64,000 nucleotides of DNA from Neopestalotiopsis rosae (taxonomy: Eukaryota; Ascomycota; Sordariomycetes; Amphisphaeriales; Sporocadaceae): positions 6,138,001-6,202,000 of the forward strand of contig JALGAS010000001.1 of NCBI GenBank assembly GCA_023078685.1, written 5' to 3'. How positions within the stretch are numbered: position 1 is the first letter of the stretch; the number at the start of each line of letters is the position of its first letter. Of this stretch, positions 33,801 through 46,660 are shown in pieces. The translations under genes were made by a program, and so were the position numbers. The notes beneath the pieces are model-generated. The model was not told where the DNA came from. It saw nothing but the letters and a program-made list of their open reading frames with translations, and ran no database searches.

Positions 33801-35571
33801 GTCTGTGAAAGGCCGGTAAAAATTCGCCGGGTGTAAGCAGACAAGAGCGAGACGATGCGGTTGGGCCAGTGGGCAGTAGGGCCCATCCGGCAGAGGATTG
33901 GATTGCTTGGTTCTTGGTTTTACACTTTCCCCAAGTCTCTGAGTCTATGTTCCAAGAGTAGATTTTCCCACGACCAGAAAAGCTTGCGAACGAGACCCAG
34001 CGGGTGGGCTTCTGGGATGTAGATCAGGTCACTAACCAAATCCGAGGTAGCATTCGCCAAGTTTCTCTCTCCCCCGCCCACAATGTACCCCAAGCGAGCA
34101 TCGCAGGAGAAGACGGGACAGAAAGACGCCTTCTTTGTTCTACTAGTTCTGCTAGATACTACCACTGTAGAGTAGTGCGAACCCAATGGAGGGAGATGCG
34201 GGACAGAGTTTCTCGCCAATGCGACCGCATGAAGATGACTCCGCGGAATGTGTGTGGTGCTAGACAGATACATGGTCGTCCCGTTTGACAGAAGAAGTAG
34301 CTATGGAAGCAAGTAAGCAGAAGCAGGGTTGCAGTAGCGGATCTGGAAGATATGAACCTTACCATGCCATGTCGTTACCTGATTACTTATCATTGCATCG
34401 ACCATAGAATGTCTGGGGGCGAATCCCCAGGACCTACCTTCGGTGCAAGGGGCAGTTTAGGAAAAGATTGTACTGCATTGGCGAAGGTGTCTTGCATATC
34501 CCCAGCGAAAAGGATGCGAAAGCTGAGGTTCTGTTGGAAGAGATTCGCATCATTCCATAATTAGAATTTATTTGAGTTGTTCTATATTTCACTGTCACCT
34601 GTTACAGAGAATTCACTGTGATTTGATCAACTCATAGCCTGATTTCACAGGAGCGTGCAGATGTTGCGAAGTTACGTGGATTATATTATTTTTTTGGTTG
34701 CCAATGACAGCGGTCTGGAAACCGCGTATATGCGAGTGTACATGATTGCGCCTCGTCGATTTGACCTCAGACCGTGACGTCCGGCTTTTTGTCAATTTTT
34801 ATGTTTCTGATAATATCATTGTTTGGCAAAGACCGTGTACTTTTTCCACAAGCTCACAAGAAAAAAAAAAATCTCCTGTCAAGTCTCGCTTAGAAAAACG
34901 AGACAAAGTGAGGCTCGCCCCAATTTGAAAGTGTGCCATGTTCCAGGATACACTTTTGTTTGTGGAGGACGTGAGGGCGAGGTATACAACCACCTCTGCG
35001 CTGTTGACTAAAATCGCCAGCTACCGCTACACGCCTCGAGGGTCTCCGGGCTTCATAAAAATATCCCGCGAGTTGCCCTCAGTTTCCCCTGCGCCGGTCG
35101 TCTAATAACTCCGGGTATGCTTGATGCTGATTTCCTTATCCAAACACCATGCGAGTGCAGAGAGAGAGGAAAAGAAGGGAACGGACCGTGGAAAATAAGA
35201 GAGAAGAAAAAAAGGAAGAAATGAAGACCGCTGGTGTCAAAACGCAAACAGACATCAGATTATGCGTGCGTAGGATGAGTGAAGTTCTCCTCATGGTGCC
35301 TCACGCCAATGCGTGTAGTGGCAAGACACCCAGTAAACGCCGTGTGAATCCCAAAGAAAAGCCGCTGTTTTTGTCCAAGTTCGAAATTGTTGCCGGTGAT
35401 TTTGAATAGGCCGACTGAAGAACTCATGCAAATGTAAATGCAATCAAACCCTGATAGGTCGCGCTACATGCGCGTGGTATCATTGCAAGAGTAAAAACCC
35501 TTGTTGCTCAAAAATGAATTTGAACTTTGTCCTGAAGCTCAGGTCGTAGAAACCTCGCGGGGAGATCCGAA
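30833..35571. other. Gene-poor 4.7-kb region 3' of NOP9
   Basis: No supported gene. The longest frame (minus strand, ending at 32570, 175 codons) has no recognisable motif and is listed under rejected items. Sequence near 34,680-34,930 and 35,150-35,230 is AT-rich or purine-rich with A-runs. The region may hold the 3' UTRs of the two convergent genes, relics, or non-coding transcripts; none can be shown by eye. Confidence 0.5.
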
Positions 35572-36758
35572 TTATTGCTCCGAACCGAAATCGATGAAAT
35601 TGTCCCAACCTCCGTCAGCCATCAGACCAGCTGCCGGTGTACCGGCTTGGCTGTATGAGTCGAAGTGACTGAATGTACCATCCAGTGGCGAGTACAGCAT
35701 GTCATCAGCCGTCGGCGTAGTGTCGGTTGGAGATACATGGTCGCCATCATCGAATGATGGCTCTGCCTTGGCCGCCGGGGAAATCATGGATGGAGGTTTG
35801 TTCGATGGATGATCGAAAAGGTTGAATGCGGAGGAATCTCCACCGAAATAGTACGGAGCCATTGGATCGTTCGTATCAATGTTGGCCATGCCAAGCATCG
35901 TAATCTCTTTGGGAAGCTCCGAGGTAAAGGCAGATGTGTGATGCTGCTGTTGCTGCTGCTGAGGCTGACCATCCAGTGGCGGGTACATGTGTGCCGAGGA
36001 CTGTCGTGGAGTGAGCCTCAAGTCTGGAGTACTGATGGTGTGTGATGCAGGCGAGAGTGCTGGCGGTGTCGAACATGATGTGGTCGCCGTGGTCGCTGTG
36101 GAGATTCTCCGATCCATTCCTGGGAAGCTCGACTCGGTCTGTGCAGATGGTGAAGGAATAGTTGGCGAAGTTGGCGAGAAGTGGCTATTGTTGTTTGTCA
36201 TCAGAGGCGCCATGTAAATCGAGTTGTTGAGTTGCTGCTGAAGCGCCGCTGCACTGGGAAACGATTCGCTAAAGAGCCTATTGACCTCGTTGTACCTCGC
36301 CATTGATGCCATGGCAGCCTGTGTGGTGATATAGGCGCTGACCCGGTGGTTCATGGTTGGCGAGTTGGTCTGCAGGTGACGTGTAAGGTGTCTGAACTGT
36401 CTCGGCAAATCGTCCTCCTCCTCTTCGTACATTTCTTCTTTGATAACAATCTCCTCTGTAACCTTGAGCCCCCGTCCTGTCCGCCGCCTGTGAATTTCTG
36501 AAGCCATTCGCGCAGACTGTACTCTTGCCTCCAAACTTCGATCAGCTCGCCTCGACGCGGCAATGTATGCACGCTCTTGGTTTTCTTCGTGAGACCGCTC
36601 CGTCTGTAGTAGATTTGTTAGAACATTTGTCGACATGTAGAGAGAAACTGGTGAACCAGCGGACAGAGTAGAATGCACACCTTTTGTGCCTTGACAGGCG
36701 GCACCCGGTCACTTCCGAGCGGCATCGCTGCTGTCAGGTCCAACGAACGTTTAGGCAT
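35572..36758 (-). CDS. Conserved fungal protein, possible nuclear regulator, function unknown
   Basis: Exons in transcription order are 36758..36681 and 36603..35572, about 369 aa. The 77-nt intron (GTGTGC...CTACAG) joins KAQK to TERSHEENQE in phase 0. The head MPKRSLDL and the block QERAYIAASRRADRSLEARV ... SARMASEIHRRRTGRGLKVTEE ... EEEEDDLPRQFRHL look like a family conserved across filamentous ascomycetes as far as I can recall; I cannot name it. The basic segment could bind nucleic acid. The rest is low-complexity, rich in Ser/Thr/Pro with a poly-Gln run (about residue 255), ending in an acidic/aromatic tail (DNFIDFGSEQ), which resembles an activation domain. It is isolated, with about 8.5 kb of non-coding DNA upstream. 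Confidence 0.82.
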
Positions 36759-39700
36759 TATATTATAATGTAGAAGATGGCCCCGGCGTCACTTCGGGGC
36801 CAAATTGGTTGTTTAATGGGTTTCGATATCGATCCAGGGCGACAGACTCTTGTAGATTTCCTGCCTCACGAAAAGACAAGCCCTATTTGAATATTGAATA
36901 TACAGTCGTAAAGGTTTGAATATCTTAAGCCCGGCTTCGAGTTGTTCGTTGTAATGGTTGGTTGTGGCTATACAGTATGTGATCAAGCCAGGTGTAAGCC
37001 AAAGCTAAGTTGATATTGTCTCGGAGGAATGTTCTTTGTTTCCCGTGTGCTTTGTAGGATTGTGAGAAAAAAGTAAGAGATATAACTTAATTCCCGAATG
37101 GGTGGTAAAAGGGGACAAACACGGAAGCTGTCACACGTAGTAGCATGGGACAAAAACATTATATAGCCCAACTGGGGGTGCTGGGTGGGTGGACACCAGA
37201 CAACCATCAGCAGAGACAAAAAAGAGAAACACGCAGAAGCGCATTGGAGAACTTCCCCATCGACAAGTTACATGGGTATTGTCAAAGGTACGAGCGGAGG
37301 GGTAAAATTGGTTGCGTTCCTCACTACAACGGCATGCCGACAGCATGTACTCAGCAACATGACATTCTACTATGGTATGCTGGGATCGATGTACCACTGG
37401 CTTGAGGATCGATCGCCACGCAGAGCATTTCATAGATCTCGATCAGTTTCGCACGCCGCAGAACCAATGTACCTCTGGGTCTGGCGCGGAGCACTCGGGT
37501 TTGTCGCAAGGATTCTGGTGCCTCAGCCATCTGCGGGTCCCCCTCGGCAGCGACTATGGTCGCAGGTAGCTCAGCAAGTAGCGACTGAAAGAGTATAGCG
37601 GCCTTTTGCTTTTTTGGAGAAAGAAGAGACCCTCTCGAGCTCTCCTCTCTCTTTGGAGGCAGGCAGGTCAAGTAACATGTATACACAGTCAGTCCGGTCC
37701 ACCGTAGCGCCCTGCTTATTGAGGCAGGCAGGTAAGAATGAAAAGAATTTTCGAGTTCTGTTCATATATTCATGCACTGTAGCTTTCCTGCTGGCTGTGG
37801 CTGCCCTTCGGCTTGTGTTGCCGTGCATGGTGCTGATATTACCCTATCTTGCCTAAGCTATGATAAGTAGGGATCATTCAAGCTGTATGTTAAGATGCAG
37901 CTGGACCTGACATTCGGGTATTGTTGCATACGTACAATCTACTCTTATTACCAAGTTTTTACCTATTCAGTATAATCATAGTGTTTGTCTGGCTAGTGCT
38001 AACCAGAGGCTATACATTACCAGAGCAATACCCACCGTACGTAATATCGGCTATACGATCCAAACGACGTAGGTAAATTCAAGAGAAATTTATCACTTCA
38101 ATAGTTTGTTGGACTTTTTCCTTGTCTCTCATTAGGTCTGTTCACCAGAAGCAATGTGTCACAGGTCGGGTCACTTGGGGTCTGAGATGAAGCCTGTGTA
38201 AGGACCGCGTACCTAGCTTGCGTACCAAAGTAGGTAGGCATTGGCTAGACAAGTAAATGAAATGTGCCTGGTCAAAAGCTGGTCGTCCTAGTGTAGATGC
38301 GGAATCCGAGACATCTGGCTAGGAAACAGCTCCTTTGCAAGCTACAAGCAGAATAACATGGGATTTTACGTTCAGCCACACGGTTTCTAGCAGTGAGCAC
38401 ACCCTCACAACTGGAAGCTTCAGGCGATACTAAGTAGAGTCCAAGCTCCGTCCCAGCACACAAACAGGGACCTCTGTTTGCCCGCTTTTATCCTCTGGCG
38501 CAAAATACCAAGAGGTGTGCGGATATCGTCAACCTCTTTAAACTTTTGCAAGCCAAATGTTTGCACAAAAGGCCAATGCAGAATTCGACTTCACCAACTA
38601 GACTGCTTTCCTGTAGCATTTTGCCTGCTTTCAGCCGTCGAAACTCTCGGTTCAAGAACGCCAATAACCATCCCATGGACCAAGGATAACTTTTTATTCA
38701 TTTGTTGAACCGCATGGTGGTATGGATGCGGGTATAAGACCGTCTGGTCACTCATCCCCGCATAAGACGTTCAATGTTTGTTGAGCTCTCGGGGTAGGTT
38801 GTCTGGGTACCTTTGCTATCTTCTCGATTAAGCGATTCTATAAAGGCCCAGACGCTGCTCAACTTCTGGAAAGGAGAAGCAAAAAAAAGAAACCAGTCCC
38901 CGGCGAGATGGAAACATGGACAAACGTAGAAATCCGGCATCTGGATCCTGCAAAGGCTACCTACCTACATAGGGGTAGCAGTTCTTGAGATCCCCTACTT
39001 TTACGCTGGCCTACCTAGCCGCTGGGCCCCAAGTAGATGAACGGGACCGATGCCTGCTTCCCTTGTGCCTGTGTCCATCGTGAAGGACCCGTGAGACCCA
39101 ATCTGGCGGAGCGAAAAGGGTCGTCAACGTCGATGTACACATGTTTCCTCGATTGTTCTGCGATCCCCCGCCCACTGCGCTGGGAGAACTAGTGAAGAGG
39201 GACGTGTGCCGGTCTCCCTTCTTGGGAATTAGCGCGGCCGCCCATGCATGTGCTAAAAGGATGGGCGGGCAGCATGGCTGGCCCTTGCCCTGGCCTGGGG
39301 TGAGGGTGCCAGTGCTCAAGCTTACTGCTGGCCATGGACGCACACCACCAGAACACCACATACTGCACGCTGAACTGGTCCTGTAACACAGTACTGTGTA
39401 TGGTCACTATCTGCTGGATGAAAAGCATGGGCTCCTGGCGGCTTTGCTGGGACTGACTGGCTTCTTAGCCCGCCCGCTCCTCGAAGGAAACGTCCGGATT
39501 GGACAACGTGCCCATGCCTGACAAGGGTAACTATAGTTGTCCAGTGAAACTCTATTGCGACTAGGCATCGTGTCTCGACATGCCCTTTCTCCTGTCTCGT
39601 TTCGAGGCCATGAGCTGTGGGTTGCTCCATACGCCGACTGCCATATTGCTTTTCTCTCACGGAATGCTACGACGATTTAAACCCTGCGTCAAAAGCATCG

Positions 39701-42700
39701 AAAACGAATTGAACAGAGTAGAAGAAAATAAACAAAATGAGTGCCTGGGCGGCTTTGATCCGGCTGCAAGCTGGCCAATTGGCTATCCGGCGGGATAGTC
39801 ATCGAGCAAGTCATTAGCATGTCGTTTTAGCATTCGCATCAGTCTTACTATTCCAGAGTAACTTGGCACGCACTGCAGACTGCTACTATGTAGGAAAAAA
39901 ATCTCTAGTACCTAGGTCTAGCTGCCATGTAGAGCGGCAGATCTTCGAGAGGTACTGATGCTGTCGCTAGTCACAGTGATAGTAACCAATACCGTAATGA
40001 CAACGTGAATATGGGCGACCATAATACCATAATTCTTGCCGACCAGGAACATAGTCCTGGTGGTTGATGCAAACTGCTGCCGGCACTATCATCGTCACCC
40101 GCTAACTAACCTAGAGAACTGACCATCAATCCGGGGCCATGACCCAAAAGCCGGAAACACTAGACATGGGGGTCAGGAAATCCGAAAACCAGCCCGTCAC
40201 GCCCGTTTTCTGATGAATAAAAACAAAAGAAAGGGAGCCCCTGCGCTTGTCTTTTGTGTAGCTCACGGAGATCTCTCCGTCGTGTAACTTGTTGTTCGTG
40301 TCAAGACAATGCGTTCAAAGGTAATTCTGACATGACTAGACGCTTCACGTACTGCAAAGGCAGACATAGGAGACATCTCCGGACACTGCTCCTTTTCACG
40401 GGGTAGGTCTTAACAGGGTCTGCTGTGCAATTGATTCCTGCCTTCTGGGTTTTCGTCCGTCAAAGGCACGCTCCAGACTCAGAGGTCGACCAGGAAAGGG
40501 GAGAGGATCGTCCGGGTTCTTTCTTGACACCTCCCATCTTTTAACGATCCCTCTCACAAATCCCGATGTTTTTGGCATCAGACTGCCCCAGTTCAAACTG
40601 TTTGAAACAGCGTTGGCTAAAGAAAGAAGTGGCCCGGCGACCAGCAGTGCCAGCAGATCAGCATGATGCGCGGCTTTCAGCCCTGCTGCTATCCTGGTTT
40701 TGGCCCTGTTTCGCACGCAAGAAAAAACTTATGGTTACTAGTGTCCGGAACAATCTGTCCGGGTACCCTCTCTGGGTTTCCATGCTGAGAAAGTACATTG
40801 CGCACTAACATATTCTCAGTGAGTCAGACCTGGCTTTACCTGGGTATTTCCACCTCAGCCAATCGCAACATGTCGTGACTCCAACTATACAGACACATAC
40901 ATGGCGGCCTGATAAATCGAGTAGGACGATTCGTTCACTTACCTTCTCTGATTGGCTTCATCCAGGGCTAATGTAGCTAGGGAAGCAAGCCACCATACTT
41001 GGGAAGGCTTCTGGCTTATGGCGTCTTATCTGTCGTGCCCGTTGACCCGAGACACACAAGCGGACGACTGGAGGAGTCTCTGGGCTGGGGCTTGTACGCA
41101 CCACGGCAACCCCCAGCGGCTGCCAGGTTTCGCTCCAGTACATATTTCACGTCTTACTGGGCGAAGAAGGGGAGGGGGACGTGGAAGGCGTGGATGTTTA
41201 AACCCACATAAACGTGCCGGGATGCAATGGCGATCTTTGCTCGAGTCAGCTAAAGGAAAGAGAAGACATCCAACTTTGCAAGAATGCCATCTCCGCAGAC
41301 ATGGCATTTTGTCATCATAGCTCCCGGCCTTGCACGTTGTGTGACATAGCTATGATCACATTCGCCCCAGCGATCGCTGTCATTTGCATGTCAATAAACG
41401 GACAAGATCTATGGTGTCTTCCTCCATGCGATTCTTATTAATCTGTCTTTCCCGTTTTCGATGCGGCTGCCGCACGGCACATACCAGAGCTACCAAAAGG
41501 AGATCGCGTGGGCATTTCGTCAATCCCTTGTCAATGGCATGGCAAAGTTCAAATCGCCCAATTCCTTACCGCCTCAGACCTCGGTGCCTACGTGCGAGAA
41601 GCCCATCACGCATAATCCACCGTACCTCAGTGTTCAAGGTAATTCATGTTCGTGATGACAATGTTTCTGGCTATTGTTCTCTCAAACAGCCAACCATCAA
41701 GATACATAGTAATATGACCACCTGTAAGAGGCACAAGCACAGTCATTGAGCATGAGTGAGTTCAGGTGTAGCTCTCCCAAAGATAACAGCGAGGCCCCCA
41801 TGAAACAACAATGAGAACAACATGGGGAGTTTCACCTGCTTCCCGTCTTGACGTTTGGCAAGGGCCTAGGCTTGGGTGTCCACTTGTGCCACGGTGTCGC
41901 GGATAATCGTGAGTTTCCCTTTTTGCACGTTTGCTGACCACTCAAGCTCACTGTAGCAGTTGGGGATCTCGATGCAGCTGTTGCGCTAGGGCTGTGATCG
42001 CGGACTAGTCGCCATATCTCCGTACTACCACTCACCAGCCTGTTCGCTAGGCCTTTTACCGCAGCAAATAGTGAACGAAACCCACGCCAGCACCATTGAC
42101 TGGACTGCGGCAACCCTATCTAGCAATGCAACATCGGCCTTCACACTACTGTAGAAATAATCAATGGCCTGGCCGTGTAGAGAATAGATGCTCACCCAGT
42201 GATACGAATTCCCCTGATGCCGCGCGCCGCTATGGGCTTTAAGCGGAGCAGAATCAGGTTCATGTCTGCGGAATCTCGACTAGATAGTCAATCCATCTTA
42301 TTTTCATTATTATCTAGCAGGGGAGAATGCGGCCCTTTCTTCAAGTCCTATCCATTCAATTGGCACTCTGGGGCTTGGCCATTCTTCTTGTTGGGCTTCA
42401 ATCTCGTCAGGCTCTGGCAGTGCTGCATTCAATGCCCACAGAGGATTTGCTTTCAGCCGCTGTCAAGGGACTCAACGTTCTCTGTTCTGATTTGGAATGA
42501 GATCTTCCATCGTGGCCGTTGCATATACTACATACGATCATACCGCACGTACCCCAGTGACGTCGTGTTCCATCACAACTATTAGTGATCATAAACCTAA
42601 GCTGGAGCTGGCAAAGGCTGGCATATCCTTTCCCTGAAGACAGTCCGCCCAGGCACTTCCGCATCCGCTAAGTATCACAGCCGCCCTACACGTATCACTG

Positions 42701-45280
42701 TTGGACCCGCTTTGGAGACGTTCTATACGCAATTTGAACAAAATGATGGGAAGCTATTCATCCGTCCCCTCCTACGCAATGTCATTCGGTCTGGGTTGTT
42801 TTTTTTTCTCCTTTGAAACGGCTGGAAACCCAAGAGTCTGGGACCCGTCTCTGCTTTGATGGACTATGCGGAAAACCATCCGATAGCCATTGCAGCGTCT
42901 GCCCTGGTCCCATCGCGTTCCGCTGCTCTGGTTCACGATCTGATCATTCCGATCACATCCACAAGCTTAAACATCGATCGCCCACGGGGACAAGGTTTCC
43001 AAATTGAGAGGTACATTGATGCGAACATGGGGGTGTGCCTCTCGCTGGCCATTAGCATGCGTCACTATTGGTATCTTGGCGAAACCGACCCTGTCCCGGA
43101 CTTATTTTTCTACAGGATCGAGACACATGAGACAGATGCATCTGGCATGAGAGAAAGCTGCTCGGTTGGAAGTCGGGATAAACACGTGGGGCAAGTCGTT
43201 ATTCAAGCAAATAAGTCTTGTCAATCGCACGTGGAATCAAAGGCTGCTGATTGCCGATGGGAGAGTCCAACGGTGCGTCGCTCCTCGTGCGTCTTGCAGC
43301 AGGTCAAATCACCAGCAACAAAATTGGTCCAGGTAACCCAGTCAAGCTCAAGCTGGTCGAAGAGTATCGTATTATTCCGTGCCAATGCAATCAAATCAAT
43401 TTCAATGTTCAGGTAGGCGAAGTTCAACGCCTGCATCAATCCGGTCACCCGAGTGACGCGATCACATAATCATGTGTGTGTATACGGAGCACAGTACTTC
43501 GTACACGGCAGACGACGACAGCGGTCGGCTGTCACATATCACCACTGGTATAGCGCGATCTCAGTCAAGGGCCCTGGCATAAAAGATCTGGCATGAACGA
43601 TCATCCCTCGCGACGATCACGAAAATAAAAAGATACAGTACAATTAAACTTCGCATATGTAATGTTCCCGATCTGGCTTCTCCAGACCCCTAATGATTAT
43701 CGCGGGGACCCGGGAAGAAGAAAAGAACAAGGGGGCAGAAGAATCGAAAAAAGGAAGGGTTTTTCTTTCTGTACAATGTTTCCTCATGCTCGGCGACCAA
43801 CAGGGGGTACCCATCAGACCATCAGCGAGCGATGCCGCAGTCCGCTTCGCGATATCCCGTAGCGGGCCTGGGGTCTGCGCATCGCCGATTTGGGCTTCAG
43901 CCGCAAGCCGGGCCGCATCGTAAAAATAGCAGGCAGTGCAAAAAGGTGGCTGCTGCCAAATCTCGCCAAACTAGGGGAAACAGAAGAGAAGATCAGAGAC
44001 AATGGTGTGTACCAAATTGGCACCAAGAGAGGGAACACATCCGCGCTTAATTCACTCTTCGAGAAAGAATTTCAAATTTTTCCATGTTTCTTGGCCCTTT
44101 TTCCCTTCCCTCCCCGATCCCGCTGCCGACTGGGAGCGGAGCTTTCCCCCTGACGGAGAACCGTTTTTACGCGCAAATCGAACTCTGGAAGCAGACATTC
44201 CCGGACCACGGTGACTACCTTTTTGGTTTGGCGCCATTGGGGAAAGGAAAAAAGGCTCTTCTTTTGCGGTGGAGCGGATTTTTGCATCGTCAGCGGCGCG
44301 CCCCTTCAGAGTAGAGGCGCTTCCAGGTCGCGTGCCAATTGCGTCCCGTAGCTTTTCTTCCGAGACCTCGAATGGGAAGTGAGAAAAAAAAAAGTCAAAA
44401 TCAAAAGTGACTTTTACTTCTGAAGGGACGTGCGCGATGGTGTCTTCTTTATTTTGGAATGATGGAATCTTTGTCCAGGGACGTCATATTGAGAGCCATG
44501 TTGGCGATGCGTTGGGGGCTCCGCCAGTACTGCGATCACTAAAGATTTGTATCATTGCGAATGGCTATCATCACGTCCATGACGAGGTATGATACTCTTT
44601 CGACAGGAAATGAAGATCAAGTACGTCTACGGCCTATACTCAGTCGATTGGACTATTCACGACTAGAACGGGCTTTCCAGGTAGGTAAGATTTCGCTATT
44701 TTTCTCGGCATTTGCTGCAATACCTAACGGTCGCAACGCGTCCAGTCGGGCTTTGCGCTTCGTCGCATTTGGCTTTTGGCTGCGGTCTGAATACTATGGA
44801 TTTGCACTGAGCAGGCGATTGATGATAGGATGAGACCGATAAAATCAATCACCAATATTTTGCAAAGCACATTCTACTCAACCTGTCAAATAAGCGCTAC
44901 GCATGTAAAGCCTCAAATTCCAGCGTGCGCTTATACTCCGGCCACGGCATGAATCATCCGGGGAAGCGCGCAGGCGGAGATGTGAGGGGAGAACCCTGCC
45001 ATATGAGGAAGGTTCTCCAGAGATAGGACCAGATAGACATAATCAATCCTCGCACATGCTTCTAATTACAGATATGATAGATCACTCAGGAAATCGGCGT
45101 GAGATTTCGTGGAGCGTTCATGTTACACTGTTGAGTCAATGCCGATATGATTTGGCTGAGATAAGCTGAAATCTGTAAACCTGGGATTTTGATCCAGATC
45201 GTAAGTATTGCAGCTGGCTTTATATCAACGGAAGGACAAGATCCAGAGGTAGACAAAGTGGCAGCACAGTCTATTGAGAC
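36759..45280. other. 8.5-kb gene-free region
   Basis: Read on both strands, this stretch has only short frames with no domain motif, no signal-peptide start and no splice-consistent extension. The longest, at 42859-43416 (plus), has random-looking composition. Base composition is ordinary, not AT-rich, so this is not a RIP-destroyed repeat island. Promoter-like words such as CTACCTACCTA (38,955-38,975) and CCCCT/AGGGG stress-type boxes occur, and two GAGGCAGGCAGGT copies are at about 37,660 and 37,720. It may be an extended promoter or 5' UTR of the gene at 35,572-36,758, or carry long non-coding RNA. Confidence 0.55.
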
Positions 45281-46300
45281 ATGTCAAATCAATCGAGTAT
45301 GGAAAATAAGCAATCTACACCTCGCGCCCTCACCTTCGATCCAGAGTATGCAGAATGGCGCAAACCATTCGGCAGCCTCACCAACGTTCCGCTATGCAGG
45401 AGTGTGCAGGACTTGCGCAAGTACAATGACACCTTTACTCGAGCAGTCTGGGCCCAAATTCCTCCTCAGCCGACAATCAAACGCAAAGTGTACCGAATCA
45501 CGTCCTACGATGGCGTAGAACTGGAAGTTACCCGCTTCGCAACAACAGAACAGCTAGAGAGCTCAACACCTCAGCCGGCATGGCTGCAATTTCACGGCGG
45601 CGGCGTCTGCGCACTGAGCATTGAAATCTACGCACCGCTGCTGGCCAAGCAGGCCGCCGAGTCGGGCGCGCAGCTGCTCGCCGTCGAGTACCGCCTCGCG
45701 CCCGAGCACCCGGCGCCGGCGCCCGTGGAGGACTGCTACGCGGCGCTGCGCTGGGCGTCGAGCCACGCGGCCGAGCTCAACCTCGACCCGGCGCGCCTGG
45801 GCCTCATGGGCGACAGCGGCGGCGGCGCCCTCGTCGCCGGCGTGGCCCTGCTGGCCCGGGACCGCGGCCTCGAGCCCCCCGTCGCCCGCCAGCTCATGAC
45901 CTACCCCATGCTCGACGACCGCACCATCACGCGCCTCTCTCCGCAGAGCCCGCAGGCCCCTCTCGCCACGTTCCCGCTCCAGAATCTCGTGCTCTGCTGG
46001 GAGGCGTACGTCGGCAAGGACAAGGCGGGCAGCCCGGACCAGGACGGGGCGGTCAGCATCTACGCGGCCCCGGCGCGGGCTGCGGACCTCGGCGGTCTGC
46101 CACCGACGTACATTGATGTGGGCTCCCTCGATCTGTTCAGGGATGAGTGCGCCACGTTTGCTGCGAGGCTGGCGGCGGCCGACGTTGATGTCGAGTTTCA
46201 CCTCTTCAGCGGCGTGCCGCATGGTTTCGAAGCAGCTAGCGAGATCAGTATCACAAAGGCGGCTCTCGAAGGACGATATCGCTTTATGAGGAAGCTGTAG
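45281..46300 (+). CDS. Alpha/beta hydrolase, hormone-sensitive-lipase type
   Basis: Single exon, 339 aa, ATG 45281. The oxyanion-hole motif is FHGGGVCAL, the nucleophile elbow is GDSGGGAL, the acid is probably the Asp in VGSLDLFRDE, and the His is in SGVPHGFE. The spacing fits alpha/beta-hydrolase fold-3 esterases of bacterial HSL type. YRLAPEHPAPAPVEDCYAAL after the HGGG is also typical. It has no signal peptide, so it is a cytosolic esterase on short acyl esters or a natural-product ester; the substrate is unknown. The central part (about 45,650-46,110) is very GC-rich, which opens long antisense frames that are not genes. It is convergent with the dehydrogenase downstream. Confidence 0.9.
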   Translation: MSNQSSMENKQSTPRALTFDPEYAEWRKPFGSLTNVPLCRSVQDLRKYNDTFTRAVWAQIPPQPTIKRKVYRITSYDGVELEVTRFATTEQLESSTPQPAWLQFHGGGVCALSIEIYAPLLAKQAAESGAQLLAVEYRLAPEHPAPAPVEDCYAALRWASSHAAELNLDPARLGLMGDSGGGALVAGVALLARDRGLEPPVARQLMTYPMLDDRTITRLSPQSPQAPLATFPLQNLVLCWEAYVGKDKAGSPDQDGAVSIYAAPARAADLGGLPPTYIDVGSLDLFRDECATFAARLAAADVDVEFHLFSGVPHGFEAASEISITKAALEGRYRFMRKL

Positions 46301-46660
46301 ACACATATTAGACTCTTTTTCACATCACGGGGGAGAATGTAATGGCATTGGGTGTCATTTGAGTACGCATTCTGTGTCAGTCATTCTCTGTATGATTGAG
46401 TTCTCGCAGAAGATACACGCATCATCTCGCATTATCATGAAAGACTAAATACAGCCTCTTGTATTTAGTAGATAAGTGTTGTCAACCTGCCTTTTTTTTC
46501 TTCTATCATTGAGGCAAACAGATTTTATGTATTTGCACGTTGATTTGAATTTGCGCTGCATGATAGTTTGCACAATACCATGAGAAACAATTGAATATTT
46601 AAAGCATATTATGGAGAGTTGCGATCCTACTCTCGTCGGTTCCTGTAAGCTGTATCATAT
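46301..46660. other. Intergenic region between convergent genes
   Basis: A 360-bp AT-rich stretch between the 3' ends of the hydrolase and dehydrogenase genes. It presumably holds both poly(A) sites. I see nothing else in it. Confidence 0.4.

Noticed and set aside
34859..34872. A-run as the mark of a retrotransposon 3' end
   Set aside because: No reverse transcriptase, target duplication or upstream element body is visible; homopolymer runs also occur at 48,104 and 58,359.
42859..43416. The longest frame in the 8.5-kb gene-free region
   Set aside because: Composition is Ser/Arg-rich and motif-free, with no upstream or downstream exon continuity.
45563..46306. A 247-codon antisense frame opposite the alpha/beta hydrolase
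   Set aside because: It is a shadow of a very GC-rich coding region; its product is Arg/Ala/Gly-rich with no motif, while the plus strand carries a complete catalytic triad.
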